From assembly GCF_007991635.1 (NCBI RefSeq), contig NZ_BJYS01000029.1:1-64000 (forward strand): a stretch of DNA of 64,000 nucleotides. Direction: 5' to 3'. The position numbers and the translations under genes are program-made. Of the stretch, positions 35,057 to 43,229 are shown piece after piece. The notes under the pieces were generated by a model, which was not told where the DNA came from, made no database searches, and saw nothing but the letters and a program-made list of their open reading frames with translations. Source of the stretch: Adhaeribacter aerolatus (GTDB taxonomy: Bacteria > Bacteroidota > Bacteroidia > Cytophagales > Hymenobacteraceae). How positions within the stretch are numbered: the first letter of the stretch is position 1; each line of letters starts with the position of its first letter.

Positions 35057-38000
35057 ATGTTTAGTAAGTTTATACATCGGCCCGTATTCGCTATTGTAAT
35101 ATCGGTCATGATTATTTTTGTAGGTGGCCTGGCGATTAAGAAGTTGCCCATTTCGCAATTTCCGGATATTGCCCCCACTACTGTTAATATTTTTATTGCC
35201 TATCCCGGTTCCAGTGCCGATGTTTTGGTGCAATCTACGCTCATTACCCTGGAACAGGCTATAAATGGTGTGGAGGGAATGCGGTACATCGCCTCGGATG
35301 CCACCAGCGCCGGTGAGGCTACCCTTCGGATTATTTTTGAACCGGGCACCGACCCCAACGATGCGGTTATCCGGGTGAAAACCCGGGTAGACCAGGTAAT
35401 GCCGCTTTTGCCCGAATTGGTGCAACGGGAAGGGGTGGTAATTACGCCCATTCAGCCCAGTATGTTGATGTACGTTAATCTCTATTCTAAGGAAGAGAGT
35501 ATGGACGAAAAGTTCCTGTTCAACTACGCCACCGTGAAGATGATTCCGGAAATACAACGGATTAAAGGGGTAGCCCGGGCCCAGATATTAGGTAGCCGCC
35601 GGTACGCCATGCGCGTTTGGCTAAACCCGGACCGGATGCGGGCCTATAAAATATCGGTTGAGGAAGTAATGGAGGCTTTAGCTGAGCAAAGTATTATTGG
35701 CCGCCCCGGCCGGATTGGCCAAAGCTCCGGTATAGCCGCCCAGTCTTTGGAATACGTGCTTACCTACAAAGGCCGGTACAACAAACCCGAAGAGTACGAA
35801 AGTATTATTATCCGGGCCAATGCCGAAGGAGAAAGCATCCGCCTGAAAGATATTGGTACCGTTGAATTAGGCAGTGAATTCTTTGATATTTACTCGAACC
35901 TGGATGGCCACCCGTCGGCCGCTATTGTATTAAAGCAGAACTACGGCAGTAATGCCAGCGATGTAATTGCTGAAGTAAAAACCCAACTCGAAGAGATGAA
36001 AGCCTCTTTCCCGCCGGGCATGGATTATAAAATCAGCTACGACGTTTCTCAATTCCTGGATGCTTCTATCGATCAGGTGCTGCATACCTTACGCGACGCG
36101 TTTATTTTGGTAGCTATTGTGGTTTTCATCTTCCTCGGCGACTGGCGTTCTACCTTAATTCCTATTCTGGCGGTGCCGGTATCGTTAATCGGGGCGTTTT
36201 TTGTGATTCAGTTCTTTGGGCTATCCATTAACCTGATTACCTTATTCGCGCTGGTATTGGCCATTGGTATTGTGGTAGATAATGCGATTGTGGTGGTAGA
36301 AGCCGTGCACGCCAAAATGGAAGAAACAAATCTTTCGCCTTACAAGGCTACCATAGAAGTACTGCGGGAAATCGGGGGCGCTATTATTGCCATCACGCTA
36401 GTAATGACCGCCGTATTTGTGCCCCTTGTATTTATGTCCGGCCCGGTGGGTATTTTCTACCGGCAGTTCTCTATTACCATGGCAAGTTCCATTATCATTT
36501 CGGCCGTAATCGCGCTTACGCTCACCCCGGTACTGTGCGCCATGTTATTAAAAAATAATCATGGCAAACCCAAGAAGAAGAATATCCTCTCCCGGGGGCT
36601 CGATGGCTTTAACCGCGGTTTCGAGAAACTCACCGGCCGGTACGTAGGCTTATTAAGATCCATCGTGACCAGAAGAGTGCTTACTTTCGGAATATTACTG
36701 GCTTTCGGGGTGGGAATATTCTTCGAAAATAAAATTCTGCCGGCCGGCTTTATTCCGAACGAAGACCAGGGCACCATTTATGCCATTATTCAAACGCCAC
36801 CGGGTTCTACCCTGGAAACCACCAACCAGGTTTCGCAACGGCTGCAGAAAGTCTGCGAAGAAGTAGAGGGGGTAGAATCGGTATCTTCGCTGGCCGGTTA
36901 CGAAATCATGACCGAAGGTCGGGGTTCCAATGCCGGTACCTGTTTGATTAACTTAAAAAGCTGGTCAAACCGCCACCACACCGTGAAAGAAATCATGGAA
37001 GAATTAGAAGAAAAATCGAGAGGCTTGGGAGCCGTTATTGAATTCTTCGAACCACCGGCCATTCCGGGCTTTGGTTCTTCCGGCGGTTTTTCGATGCGTT
37101 TATTAGACAAAAATTCCAGTACGGACTATCATGAGTTCGATAAGATAAACAAGGAGTTCATGGATAATTTAGGCAAGCGGAAAGAGCTTTCGGGCTTGTT
37201 TACCTTTTTCGCCGCCAATTATCCGCAGTACGAACTGGAGATAGACAATAATCTGGCCATGCAAAAAGGCGTGTCTATTGGCAAAGCCATGGAAAACCTG
37301 AATATTTTAATTGGCAGTACCTACGAACAAGGGTTCATTAAATTTAACCAGTTTTTTAAAGTTTACGTGCAGTCCGATCCCCAGTTCAGAAGGTTGCCAT
37401 CGGATGTTTTAAAGCTGTTTGTTAAGAATGAAGCCGGGGAAATGGTGCCTTACTCGTCGTTTATGAAGCTGAGGAAAACGCAGGGCCCCAACGAAGTTAC
37501 CCGTTTCAACCTGTATAATTCAGCTTCTATCCAGGGGCTGCCGGCCAAGGGTTATACCACCGCCGATGCCATCCAGGCCGTGCAGGAAGTTGCCACCCAG
37601 ACTTTGCCCAAAGGGTACGACATTGCCTGGGAAGGCCTTTCTTACGACGAATCTATCCGGGGAAATGAATCGCTTTACGTGTTCCTGATTGTGCTGTTGT
37701 TTGTTTACCTGGTGTTGGCGGCGCAGTACGAGAGCTTTATTATTCCGTTGGCCGTCGTGTTCTCGCTGCCGGTGGGGGTATTTGGTTCGTTTTTATTGCT
37801 GAAGCTGATGGGACTAGAAAACAATATTTATGCCCAGGTTGGTCTTATCATGCTCGTCGGGTTATTGGGTAAAAATGCTGTGCTTATCGTTGAGTTTGCC
37901 GTACAAAAACGTCAGCAGGGCGCTTCTATCCGCGAAGCCGCCATTGAAGGGGCCCGGGTGCGTTTCCGGCCTATCTTAATGACCTCGTTTGCTTTTGTGG

Positions 38001-38260
38001 CCGGTTTAATACCGTTAATTGTGGCAACCGGGGCCGGGGCGATTGGTAACCGGACGATTGGTGCATCGGCGTTGGGTGGTATGTTATTCGGGACCATTTT
38101 CGGGGTTATCATCATCCCGGGCTTGTACTACATATTCGCCAGTCTGGCCGATGGTCGTCACCTGATTAGAGATGAACACGAAACGCCGCTGACCGAAGAG
38201 TATGTTTATGCCACAGACAGTTTTCCCCAACCTGTAGAAATTGAAGATAATGTTCGTTAA
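35057..38260 (+). CDS. RND multidrug efflux permease, HAE1/AcrB family
   Basis: A 1067-residue proton-driven efflux pump. It opens FSKFIHRPVFAIVISVMIIF with the family pattern of TM1, then KLPISQFPDIAPTTVNIFIA. TM4 contains the proton-relay aspartates in LALVLAIGIVVDNAIVVVEA, and the TM10-11 region contains VGLLGKNAVLIVEFA. The HAE1 type, rather than the heavy-metal (CzcA) type, is indicated by LPISQFP and by overall similarity to AcrB/MexB. Typical substrates are drugs, dyes or detergents; the exact range is unknown. The gene sits between its adaptor and channel, and the channel gene overlaps its last 11 bases. Confidence 0.96.
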   Translation: MFSKFIHRPVFAIVISVMIIFVGGLAIKKLPISQFPDIAPTTVNIFIAYPGSSADVLVQSTLITLEQAINGVEGMRYIASDATSAGEATLRIIFEPGTDPNDAVIRVKTRVDQVMPLLPELVQREGVVITPIQPSMLMYVNLYSKEESMDEKFLFNYATVKMIPEIQRIKGVARAQILGSRRYAMRVWLNPDRMRAYKISVEEVMEALAEQSIIGRPGRIGQSSGIAAQSLEYVLTYKGRYNKPEEYESIIIRANAEGESIRLKDIGTVELGSEFFDIYSNLDGHPSAAIVLKQNYGSNASDVIAEVKTQLEEMKASFPPGMDYKISYDVSQFLDASIDQVLHTLRDAFILVAIVVFIFLGDWRSTLIPILAVPVSLIGAFFVIQFFGLSINLITLFALVLAIGIVVDNAIVVVEAVHAKMEETNLSPYKATIEVLREIGGAIIAITLVMTAVFVPLVFMSGPVGIFYRQFSITMASSIIISAVIALTLTPVLCAMLLKNNHGKPKKKNILSRGLDGFNRGFEKLTGRYVGLLRSIVTRRVLTFGILLAFGVGIFFENKILPAGFIPNEDQGTIYAIIQTPPGSTLETTNQVSQRLQKVCEEVEGVESVSSLAGYEIMTEGRGSNAGTCLINLKSWSNRHHTVKEIMEELEEKSRGLGAVIEFFEPPAIPGFGSSGGFSMRLLDKNSSTDYHEFDKINKEFMDNLGKRKELSGLFTFFAANYPQYELEIDNNLAMQKGVSIGKAMENLNILIGSTYEQGFIKFNQFFKVYVQSDPQFRRLPSDVLKLFVKNEAGEMVPYSSFMKLRKTQGPNEVTRFNLYNSASIQGLPAKGYTTADAIQAVQEVATQTLPKGYDIAWEGLSYDESIRGNESLYVFLIVLLFVYLVLAAQYESFIIPLAVVFSLPVGVFGSFLLLKLMGLENNIYAQVGLIMLVGLLGKNAVLIVEFAVQKRQQGASIREAAIEGARVRFRPILMTSFAFVAGLIPLIVATGAGAIGNRTIGASALGGMLFGTIFGVIIIPGLYYIFASLADGRHLIRDEHETPLTEEYVYATDSFPQPVEIEDNVR

Positions 38261-39683
38261 TAAAGTAAAAAATTGGGTGGGGATAATACTGGTTGCCCTA
38301 ACCTATACCGCCTGTACCGTACCCGCGGTGGTACAAAAAACCGAGAATAAGCAAGTGCCTGCGCGTTACAACAACGCGCAGGATACCACCAATACCGCCC
38401 GCCTCCGGTGGAAGGAATATTTTACCGACCCGAACCTGGCGGCCCTGATTGATACGGCTCTGCAACACAACCAGGAGCTGAATATTACCCTGCAGGAAAT
38501 TGAAATTGCCCGCAATGAAGTTCGGGCCCGGAAGGGGGAATATTTGCCTTTTGTAGGCGTAAGAGCCGGGGCCGGCCTGGAAAAAGCACCCCGTTACACC
38601 CATATTGGCGCCAGCGAAGCAACCACCGATATAGAGCCGGGCAAAGAAATGCCCGAACCGCTGCCGGATTTTGTGGGTGGCTTCTTTGCCCGCTGGGAAG
38701 TAGATATCTGGCACAAGCTGCGGACGGCCCGGAAAGCTGCCGTATCAAGGTATTTAGCGTCGGTGGAAGGAAAAAACTTCATGACCACTAACCTGATTGC
38801 CGAAATAGCCAATTCCTATTTCGAGTTGCTGGCCCTCGACAGCCAACTGGATATTGTCAGGCAAAATATGGAGATTCAGAATAATGCCTTACGCATTGTG
38901 AAGCTGCAGAAAGAAGCCACGCGGGTAACGGAACTGGCGGTGCGCCGGTTTGAAGCCCAGGTACTGAATACCCAGAACCGGCAGTACGCCATTCAGCAGC
39001 AGATTACCGAAACCGAGAACCGGATTAATTTCCTGTTGGGCCGGTATCCGCAGCCCATTGCCCGGAACAGCCAGGGTTTTGATAACCTGGTGCCCCAGGT
39101 AGTACAGGCTGGTATACCGGCGCAGTTACTGGCTAACCGGCCGGATATCCGGCAGGCCGAACAGGAACTAACCGCCGCTAAACTGGATGTACAGGTGGCC
39201 CGCGCCAACTTTTATCCTTCGCTGGGTATTTCGGCCGGGCTGGGCCTGCAGGCTTTTAACCCGGCCTACCTGGCTAATTTTCCGGAATCTTTACTGGCAA
39301 CCCTGACGGCCGATGTGGCCGGGCCTTTGATAAACAAGAACGCGATAAAAGCAACTTATTACAGCGCCAATGCCCAGCAGATTCAGGCCGTTTACAATTA
39401 CGAACGGACCATTTTAAATGCTTACCTGGAAGTGGCCAATCAGATATCGAACATCAGCAACCTGGAGAAAAGCTATGATACCAAATCGCGGGAGGTACAG
39501 GCGCTCACGCAGTCGGTTGATATTTCCAATCGTTTGTTTATGTCAGCCCGCGCCGATTACATGGAAGTGTTGCTGACCCAACGGGAAGCCCTGGAATCGC
39601 GGTTCGACCTGGTTGAAACCAAAATGCAGCAATTGAATGCCACGGTGAATATTTACCGGGCATTGGGTGGTGGCTGGCAGTAG
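38250..39683 (+). CDS. TolC-family outer-membrane efflux lipoprotein (NodT type)
   Basis: A 477-residue outer-membrane channel of the NodT/OprM lipoprotein type. The lipobox is LTYTAC (Cys22). Two outer-membrane efflux repeats follow (about 50-240 and 265-470). Conserved features include WKEYFTDPNLAALIDTALQH, the interior IPAQLLANRPDIRQAEQELT and ARANFYPSLGISAGLGLQAF. The open frame starts with a TTG at 38241; I chose the ATG at 38250, which overlaps the permease gene by 11 bases and begins the signal peptide. It completes the tripartite pump; a strong terminator follows. Confidence 0.95.
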   Translation: MFVNKVKNWVGIILVALTYTACTVPAVVQKTENKQVPARYNNAQDTTNTARLRWKEYFTDPNLAALIDTALQHNQELNITLQEIEIARNEVRARKGEYLPFVGVRAGAGLEKAPRYTHIGASEATTDIEPGKEMPEPLPDFVGGFFARWEVDIWHKLRTARKAAVSRYLASVEGKNFMTTNLIAEIANSYFELLALDSQLDIVRQNMEIQNNALRIVKLQKEATRVTELAVRRFEAQVLNTQNRQYAIQQQITETENRINFLLGRYPQPIARNSQGFDNLVPQVVQAGIPAQLLANRPDIRQAEQELTAAKLDVQVARANFYPSLGISAGLGLQAFNPAYLANFPESLLATLTADVAGPLINKNAIKATYYSANAQQIQAVYNYERTILNAYLEVANQISNISNLEKSYDTKSREVQALTQSVDISNRLFMSARADYMEVLLTQREALESRFDLVETKMQQLNATVNIYRALGGGWQ

Positions 39684-39702
39684 GAGGTTGTCTTAGAATG
39701 GG

Positions 39703-39738
39703 AAAGCCATTTTACCTAATGGGTAAAATGGCTTTTTT
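39703..39738 (+). terminator. terminator of the RND operon
   Basis: AAAGCCATTTTACC and GGTAAAATGGCTTT form a 14-bp stem followed by a T-run, 20 bases after the channel gene's stop. Confidence 0.8.
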
Positions 39739-39885
39739 GTTTGGTGGGTTATAGGAATCGTATAACGGTTCAGGTATCTCCGAAGGCGGGTAATTTCAGC
39801 ACTACCGCTTAAAAGGATTACAAAAATTGAATTACCGCCGTCAGCCCAAGAGTATTGCGGCAGCCCCACTATTGGCAATACCATG

Positions 39886-40851
39886 TTACCTGCCGTTTTT
39901 TTTCTGCTTTGAAGACATTATTTCTAATTGATGCTCTCGTTTTTTTATACCTTCTTTTGTGCCAATAGTTTGACCAATTTCCGTAATTAAATAGTTGAAT
40001 TTCCAATTGCCTTTGTTAGTCAAAATGAATTGGGCTTTTGCTATTTTCACATTTTTACTTAGACTATCAATCTCATCTCGGATGGCTTCTAATTTTTTCT
40101 CACGCAGTCCCTTCAAAACCAGTTTTTCATCTCTTGTCCTTGCAATCAATTCGATGTGTGGCTTGCCTGGTAAATCAAAAACGATTGTTACTGGTCTTGC
40201 TTTAGGGACACATCTATAAAATAATTCTTTTAAGGACTTTTCTACAAAAGATGATAGTTTCTTTGCTTCCTCAACTGCTTTGTTAGTTATAGCATCAGCA
40301 ACTTTTTCACCCAGCTTTTTGGCAGTTGGTTTTAATATTTGATACAGGATGCCAGCAGTAGCAAACTTGAAAATAATTTCAGGATCAGGAATTTCTGATT
40401 TACGCCCATGAAAATTAATCTTAGGGGTAAAATTAGGATTTGCTTTTAGGCTGTCGGAAAAATTCTTTGCTTCAAGAAATGAGTTAAAGTTATGCGGGTC
40501 TATTGAAATGGAATTTTCAAGACTTTCTTCTTGTTCAACTTCAGCAAATTGAAATGCATTGTCAAAGTATTGGATGATGTAATTGTCGTGCCAATCTACG
40601 GCATCTGTATTTTCATATTCTACAATATCCGCTTCAACATAGAAATCTCCATCTTTTTCTAATAGTTCTGCATTTTCAAGTCTGCCCCTTGGAGGAAAAT
40701 CCCTTCTATGATCCACTCCCAATCTAATCATCTTATCTGTGCAATTAATAGAGTTTACCATTTGCTCTAAAGCTTGCTTGGTCATCATATCTCCATGTCT
40801 GTCAACATGTGAAGATGAAATTATTGCTCTATATCGTTTTGGAGTCGTCAT
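39886..40851 (-). CDS. protein with HK97 prohead-protease-like N-terminus and unknown C-terminal region
   Basis: A 321-residue protein, second gene of a two-gene module. Residues about 7-120 resemble the HK97/S78 prohead serine protease family: ISSSHVDRHGDMMTKQAL (11-28), then MIRLGVDHRRDFPPRGRLEN (41-60, His48 in the place of the catalytic His) and LENSISIDPHNF (111-122, with Ser114/Ser116 as candidate nucleophile). Residues 155-195 include a hydrophobic stretch (IIFKFATAGILYQIL) that may associate with membrane; the rest is a basic alpha/beta region with no named domain. I chose the ATG at 40851 over 40893 since the upstream 14 codons fall in a palindromic spacer. There are no phage structural genes nearby. 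Codon use is AT-richer than that of neighbours. The function is unknown; protease assignment is tentative. Confidence 0.7.
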   Translation of the reverse strand: MTTPKRYRAIISSSHVDRHGDMMTKQALEQMVNSINCTDKMIRLGVDHRRDFPPRGRLENAELLEKDGDFYVEADIVEYENTDAVDWHDNYIIQYFDNAFQFAEVEQEESLENSISIDPHNFNSFLEAKNFSDSLKANPNFTPKINFHGRKSEIPDPEIIFKFATAGILYQILKPTAKKLGEKVADAITNKAVEEAKKLSSFVEKSLKELFYRCVPKARPVTIVFDLPGKPHIELIARTRDEKLVLKGLREKKLEAIRDEIDSLSKNVKIAKAQFILTNKGNWKFNYLITEIGQTIGTKEGIKKREHQLEIMSSKQKKNGR

Positions 40852-40860
40852 AAAATGAAA

Positions 40861-40916
40861 GGTAACGGCTAGTTTAAACGACTGCAAGCCCATCGGCCGA
40901 GGCTGCCGTTTTTACC
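40861..40916. other. imperfect palindrome between the two module genes
   Basis: GGTAACGGC (40861-40869) and GCCGTTTTTACC (40905-40916) are partly complementary around a core with CGGCCGAGG. The element CTGCCGTTTTT and TACCATGTT found here also occur at the 3' end of the downstream gene (39879-39900), hinting at a shared boundary sequence. Confidence 0.45.
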
Positions 40917-40929
40917 ATGTTGACAGTAG

Positions 40930-42132
40930 TTATTCCTCTTCGGTGGTTATTCCGGAATCGCTCATAGTATTTGGACTAATAGTAGTGGCAGTAATTATTG
41001 TCGCATTTTCTGTAGATTCTGTTCGTTCTCTCAAATAATCTTCAAGTTGCTTATTTCTGTAAGATACAGGTCCTCCTATAGAAGAATTGGTTAAGTTTTC
41101 AGTGAGAGCTGCTACTACTTCTTGTTTTACCGGAGTAGCAAGATTTTTGAATGTTTTCCATTCATTAGCTATGTTTTGAATTAAATGAATGGGATATCTC
41201 GTAATGTAGAATGTACCGTCCGTTTTGACAAGATAAACGGTTGGTCTGATCCCACTATTTAATTCTACAACCTTTAATTCTTTTATATCTAAGCATTTAA
41301 GCAATTCTTCCCATGAAATGTCAGACAAAAGGATTTCTTGGATGTTTGGATGAATGAAATTATTAAGGAAATCAATAAGCCGCCTGTATCGCAAAACCCC
41401 TCTACCAACCTCTTTAGCTTGCCCAACGGAAATGCTTGATAGTATTAGAGACTTAATATCTTTCAATTCCTCAGAAAATGCATCAAGCCTTCGTGACTCA
41501 GATTTCATTATCCTCTGCTCAAACAATAATCTTTGAAAAAGAGCTGACCATTGTTTCCTGAGATATTCTTCGATGTCTGCTAGCCTGCTGAATTCAACTA
41601 AACTGTTATTTTTGGAGCGAAGTCGCAAAAAGTTTATGAACTCAAAGATAAATACGGCTGACTCCTTCTTTTCAATAGAGGGGAACTCCAGAGAATCTAA
41701 AATTCCTTTATCCTTATTCTTTTCATAGAATAAATGATCATGTAAGACTTTGCTGTCTATGAAAGTAAATATGGGAATACTCGACTCTATCGCTTTGAAT
41801 ATTTCAAGCTGCGTTATTGAAATCTTATTAGGCGCTTCTAATATTTTATTCCCCTTTGACATGCTTTTCAAGCTGTCAATGTCTAAAGAATTTACCGCTT
41901 TAGGTATTGCTGTTCCTCCAAAACGGGATCCTATTATTAATATTACTACATCGGCATTGGCGATTTCTTTGATGCAACTTTCGTGTGTATGACTTCTCGG
42001 ATCAAATAATACATCATTATAATCACTCATTACAGGCTCGTGTCCTAATGCTTGTAAGGAAGCTCTTAACTGCCCTCTTACAATATTCAAATCATAACAA
42101 GTTGAAGAAACAAAAACTTTTAAAAGTGCCAT
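40930..42132 (-). CDS. DUF4062 (TIR-like) domain protein
   Basis: A 400-residue protein whose first 75-100 residues match DUF4062: LLKVFVSSTCYDLNIVRGQL followed by RASLQALGHEPV at 3-34, then SHTHESCIKEIANADVVILI and GSRFGGTAIP. DUF4062 belongs to the TIR-like fold group and is often found in signalling and defence ATPases. A middle region (about 85-230) is helical and charged. The C-terminal part (about 240-360) is predicted alpha/beta with no named domain, followed by a Ser/Thr/Glu-rich tail. No NTPase motif was found. It is the first gene of the module with the prohead-protease-like protein, 78 bases apart in the same direction. Codon use is AT-richer than surrounding core genes, suggesting acquisition. 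Confidence 0.8.
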   Translation of the reverse strand: MALLKVFVSSTCYDLNIVRGQLRASLQALGHEPVMSDYNDVLFDPRSHTHESCIKEIANADVVILIIGSRFGGTAIPKAVNSLDIDSLKSMSKGNKILEAPNKISITQLEIFKAIESSIPIFTFIDSKVLHDHLFYEKNKDKGILDSLEFPSIEKKESAVFIFEFINFLRLRSKNNSLVEFSRLADIEEYLRKQWSALFQRLLFEQRIMKSESRRLDAFSEELKDIKSLILSSISVGQAKEVGRGVLRYRRLIDFLNNFIHPNIQEILLSDISWEELLKCLDIKELKVVELNSGIRPTVYLVKTDGTFYITRYPIHLIQNIANEWKTFKNLATPVKQEVVAALTENLTNSSIGGPVSYRNKQLEDYLRERTESTENATIITATTISPNTMSDSGITTEEE

Positions 42133-42152
42133 AATGTAAATTTATAGTTACT

Positions 42153-42187
42153 GCCAACGGCCTCGTGTTAGCGGCGGCCTTAGGCCG
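42153..42187. other. palindromic sequence upstream of the DUF4062 gene
   Basis: GCCAAC...GTTAGCGGC and the 13-base palindrome CGGCCTTAGGCCG lie 20-55 bases upstream of the start codon. They may be regulatory or module-boundary sequences. They do not fit the integron attC core exactly. Confidence 0.4.
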
Positions 42188-42214
42188 AAGATGCTGTTTA
42201 CCCTTTATTGCCCT

Positions 42215-42367
42215 CTATGGTGCGGAAGTTACTTCCGTGCCTTGCTGAACCTACAACTTAATTAAAATTTATTATCCTTAATAATTAATATTAAAATAAA
42301 TATATAATATAATTATTAGGACCGTTGCCCTTATCGCAAAGTCACGGAAGTAACTTCCGCGCCATAG
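42215..42367. repeat. 153-bp element bounded by 25-bp inverted repeats (REPIN/MITE-like)
   Basis: The left arm CTATGGTGCGGAAGTTACTT (continuing CCGTG, 42215-42239) and the right arm CACGGAAGTAACTTCCGCGC (continuing CATAG, 42343-42367) match in reverse complement at 24 of 25 positions. Each arm holds its own small palindrome, GGAAGTtACTTCC. The interior is extremely AT-rich. No transposase and no clear target duplication are present. Two inverted REP-like arms around a short spacer is the form of a REPIN; a miniature inverted-repeat transposon is the alternative. Confidence 0.75.
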
Positions 42368-42408
42368 TAGTGTTCGCCTTGAAAGTCATTGGTGTTTATT
42401 CAAACTGT

Positions 42409-42924
42409 TCAACAATCAAACACAAACCAGCAGAGGTGATTTCTTAATTTCTGGTCATCCAGGACAAGTTCCCGAATAGCCTCCGGTAGTTGGTTGCGTT
42501 GCCATTCCCCTTCTTTTCGTCCCATTTCATCCTGCTCCTTTTCTGCCACAGACGCCTTTACTGCCCGGATGGCGTAGGCCGCGGCACCCAGTTCATGGGC
42601 CGCCACGTGCGCTACCGCCACAGCTTGTCCGGTGGCCAGGGCCGCAAACTTAGCGGCATCCGGCAAGCCTTTGGCCGCCGCATTGGCCGTAAAAGCCGCC
42701 TGGTGCGCTACCTTCATGGGTATCTCCCCTTTTACCCAAGCCCGGGTTAATGCGATGGCGTTTCTCGGCCTTTTATCTTCCGGGTTGACTTGCTCAAACA
42801 GGTGCAGTACGTGTTCGGCACAAGTAGCCGCCCATAAGGCCAGTAAGCGGTGGTTGGTATCGGTTAGCGTTCCGCCGCGTCTTATCGTTATAAATCTGGG
42901 GTCTCTTTCTTGCGGTAATATCAT
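42409..42924 (-). CDS. Imm-5-like putative immunity protein
   Basis: A 171-residue, Ala-rich helical protein of the putative immunity protein (Imm-5-like) family, recognised by RDPRFITIRRGGTLTDTNHR followed by LLALWAATCAEHVLHLFE at the N-terminus, the middle IALTRAWVKGEIPMKVAHQA and the AVAHVAAHELGAAAYAI helix. It ends in a variable tail. Such proteins occur near polymorphic toxin loci, but no toxin gene is adjacent here, so it may be an orphan with another role. It sits just upstream (on the minus strand) of the REPIN-like element and the DUF4062 module, separated from them by 40 bases. Confidence 0.82.
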   Translation of the reverse strand: MILPQERDPRFITIRRGGTLTDTNHRLLALWAATCAEHVLHLFEQVNPEDKRPRNAIALTRAWVKGEIPMKVAHQAAFTANAAAKGLPDAAKFAALATGQAVAVAHVAAHELGAAAYAIRAVKASVAEKEQDEMGRKEGEWQRNQLPEAIRELVLDDQKLRNHLCWFVFDC

Positions 42925-43229
42925 GGGCCAACCATTTATTTTAGAGATAAATGCGTAATGGCTAATAAACCCAAAAATCCACGTAGGTTCATCATTATTT
43001 TATAAAGATTAAAAGTATCCCGGATCTCCTCAGAGAATAACTACACTGTGAACGTACCTTCTCCGTGGACTCCTGAATTAGGCAAATTATCCTGCTTTTC
43101 CCGATTGCCGGCTTTTCAGCTTATATCCGGCACAAGCGGGTTTAGAATTGTTAAAAACGGTAAAATTACGTATCTTGTAGGGTTTGTAAAGTTTTAACTT
43201 ACCCCCTTAAACCGGGATTTATATAATTA
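42925..43229. other. divergent promoter region, no gene seen
   Basis: A 305-base spacer between the Imm-5-like gene and radA, transcribed divergently. It carries no repeat or terminator; promoter boxes were not assigned with confidence. Confidence 0.4.

Noticed and set aside
39886-40851. Prohead-protease-like gene as sign of a prophage
   Set aside because: No capsid, portal, terminase, tail or integrase gene lies nearby, and the flanks are core chromosomal operons.
42153-42187. Integron attC site
   Set aside because: Paired GTT/AAC motifs are suggestive, but the GTTRRRY/RYYYAAC cores do not match and no integrase is present.
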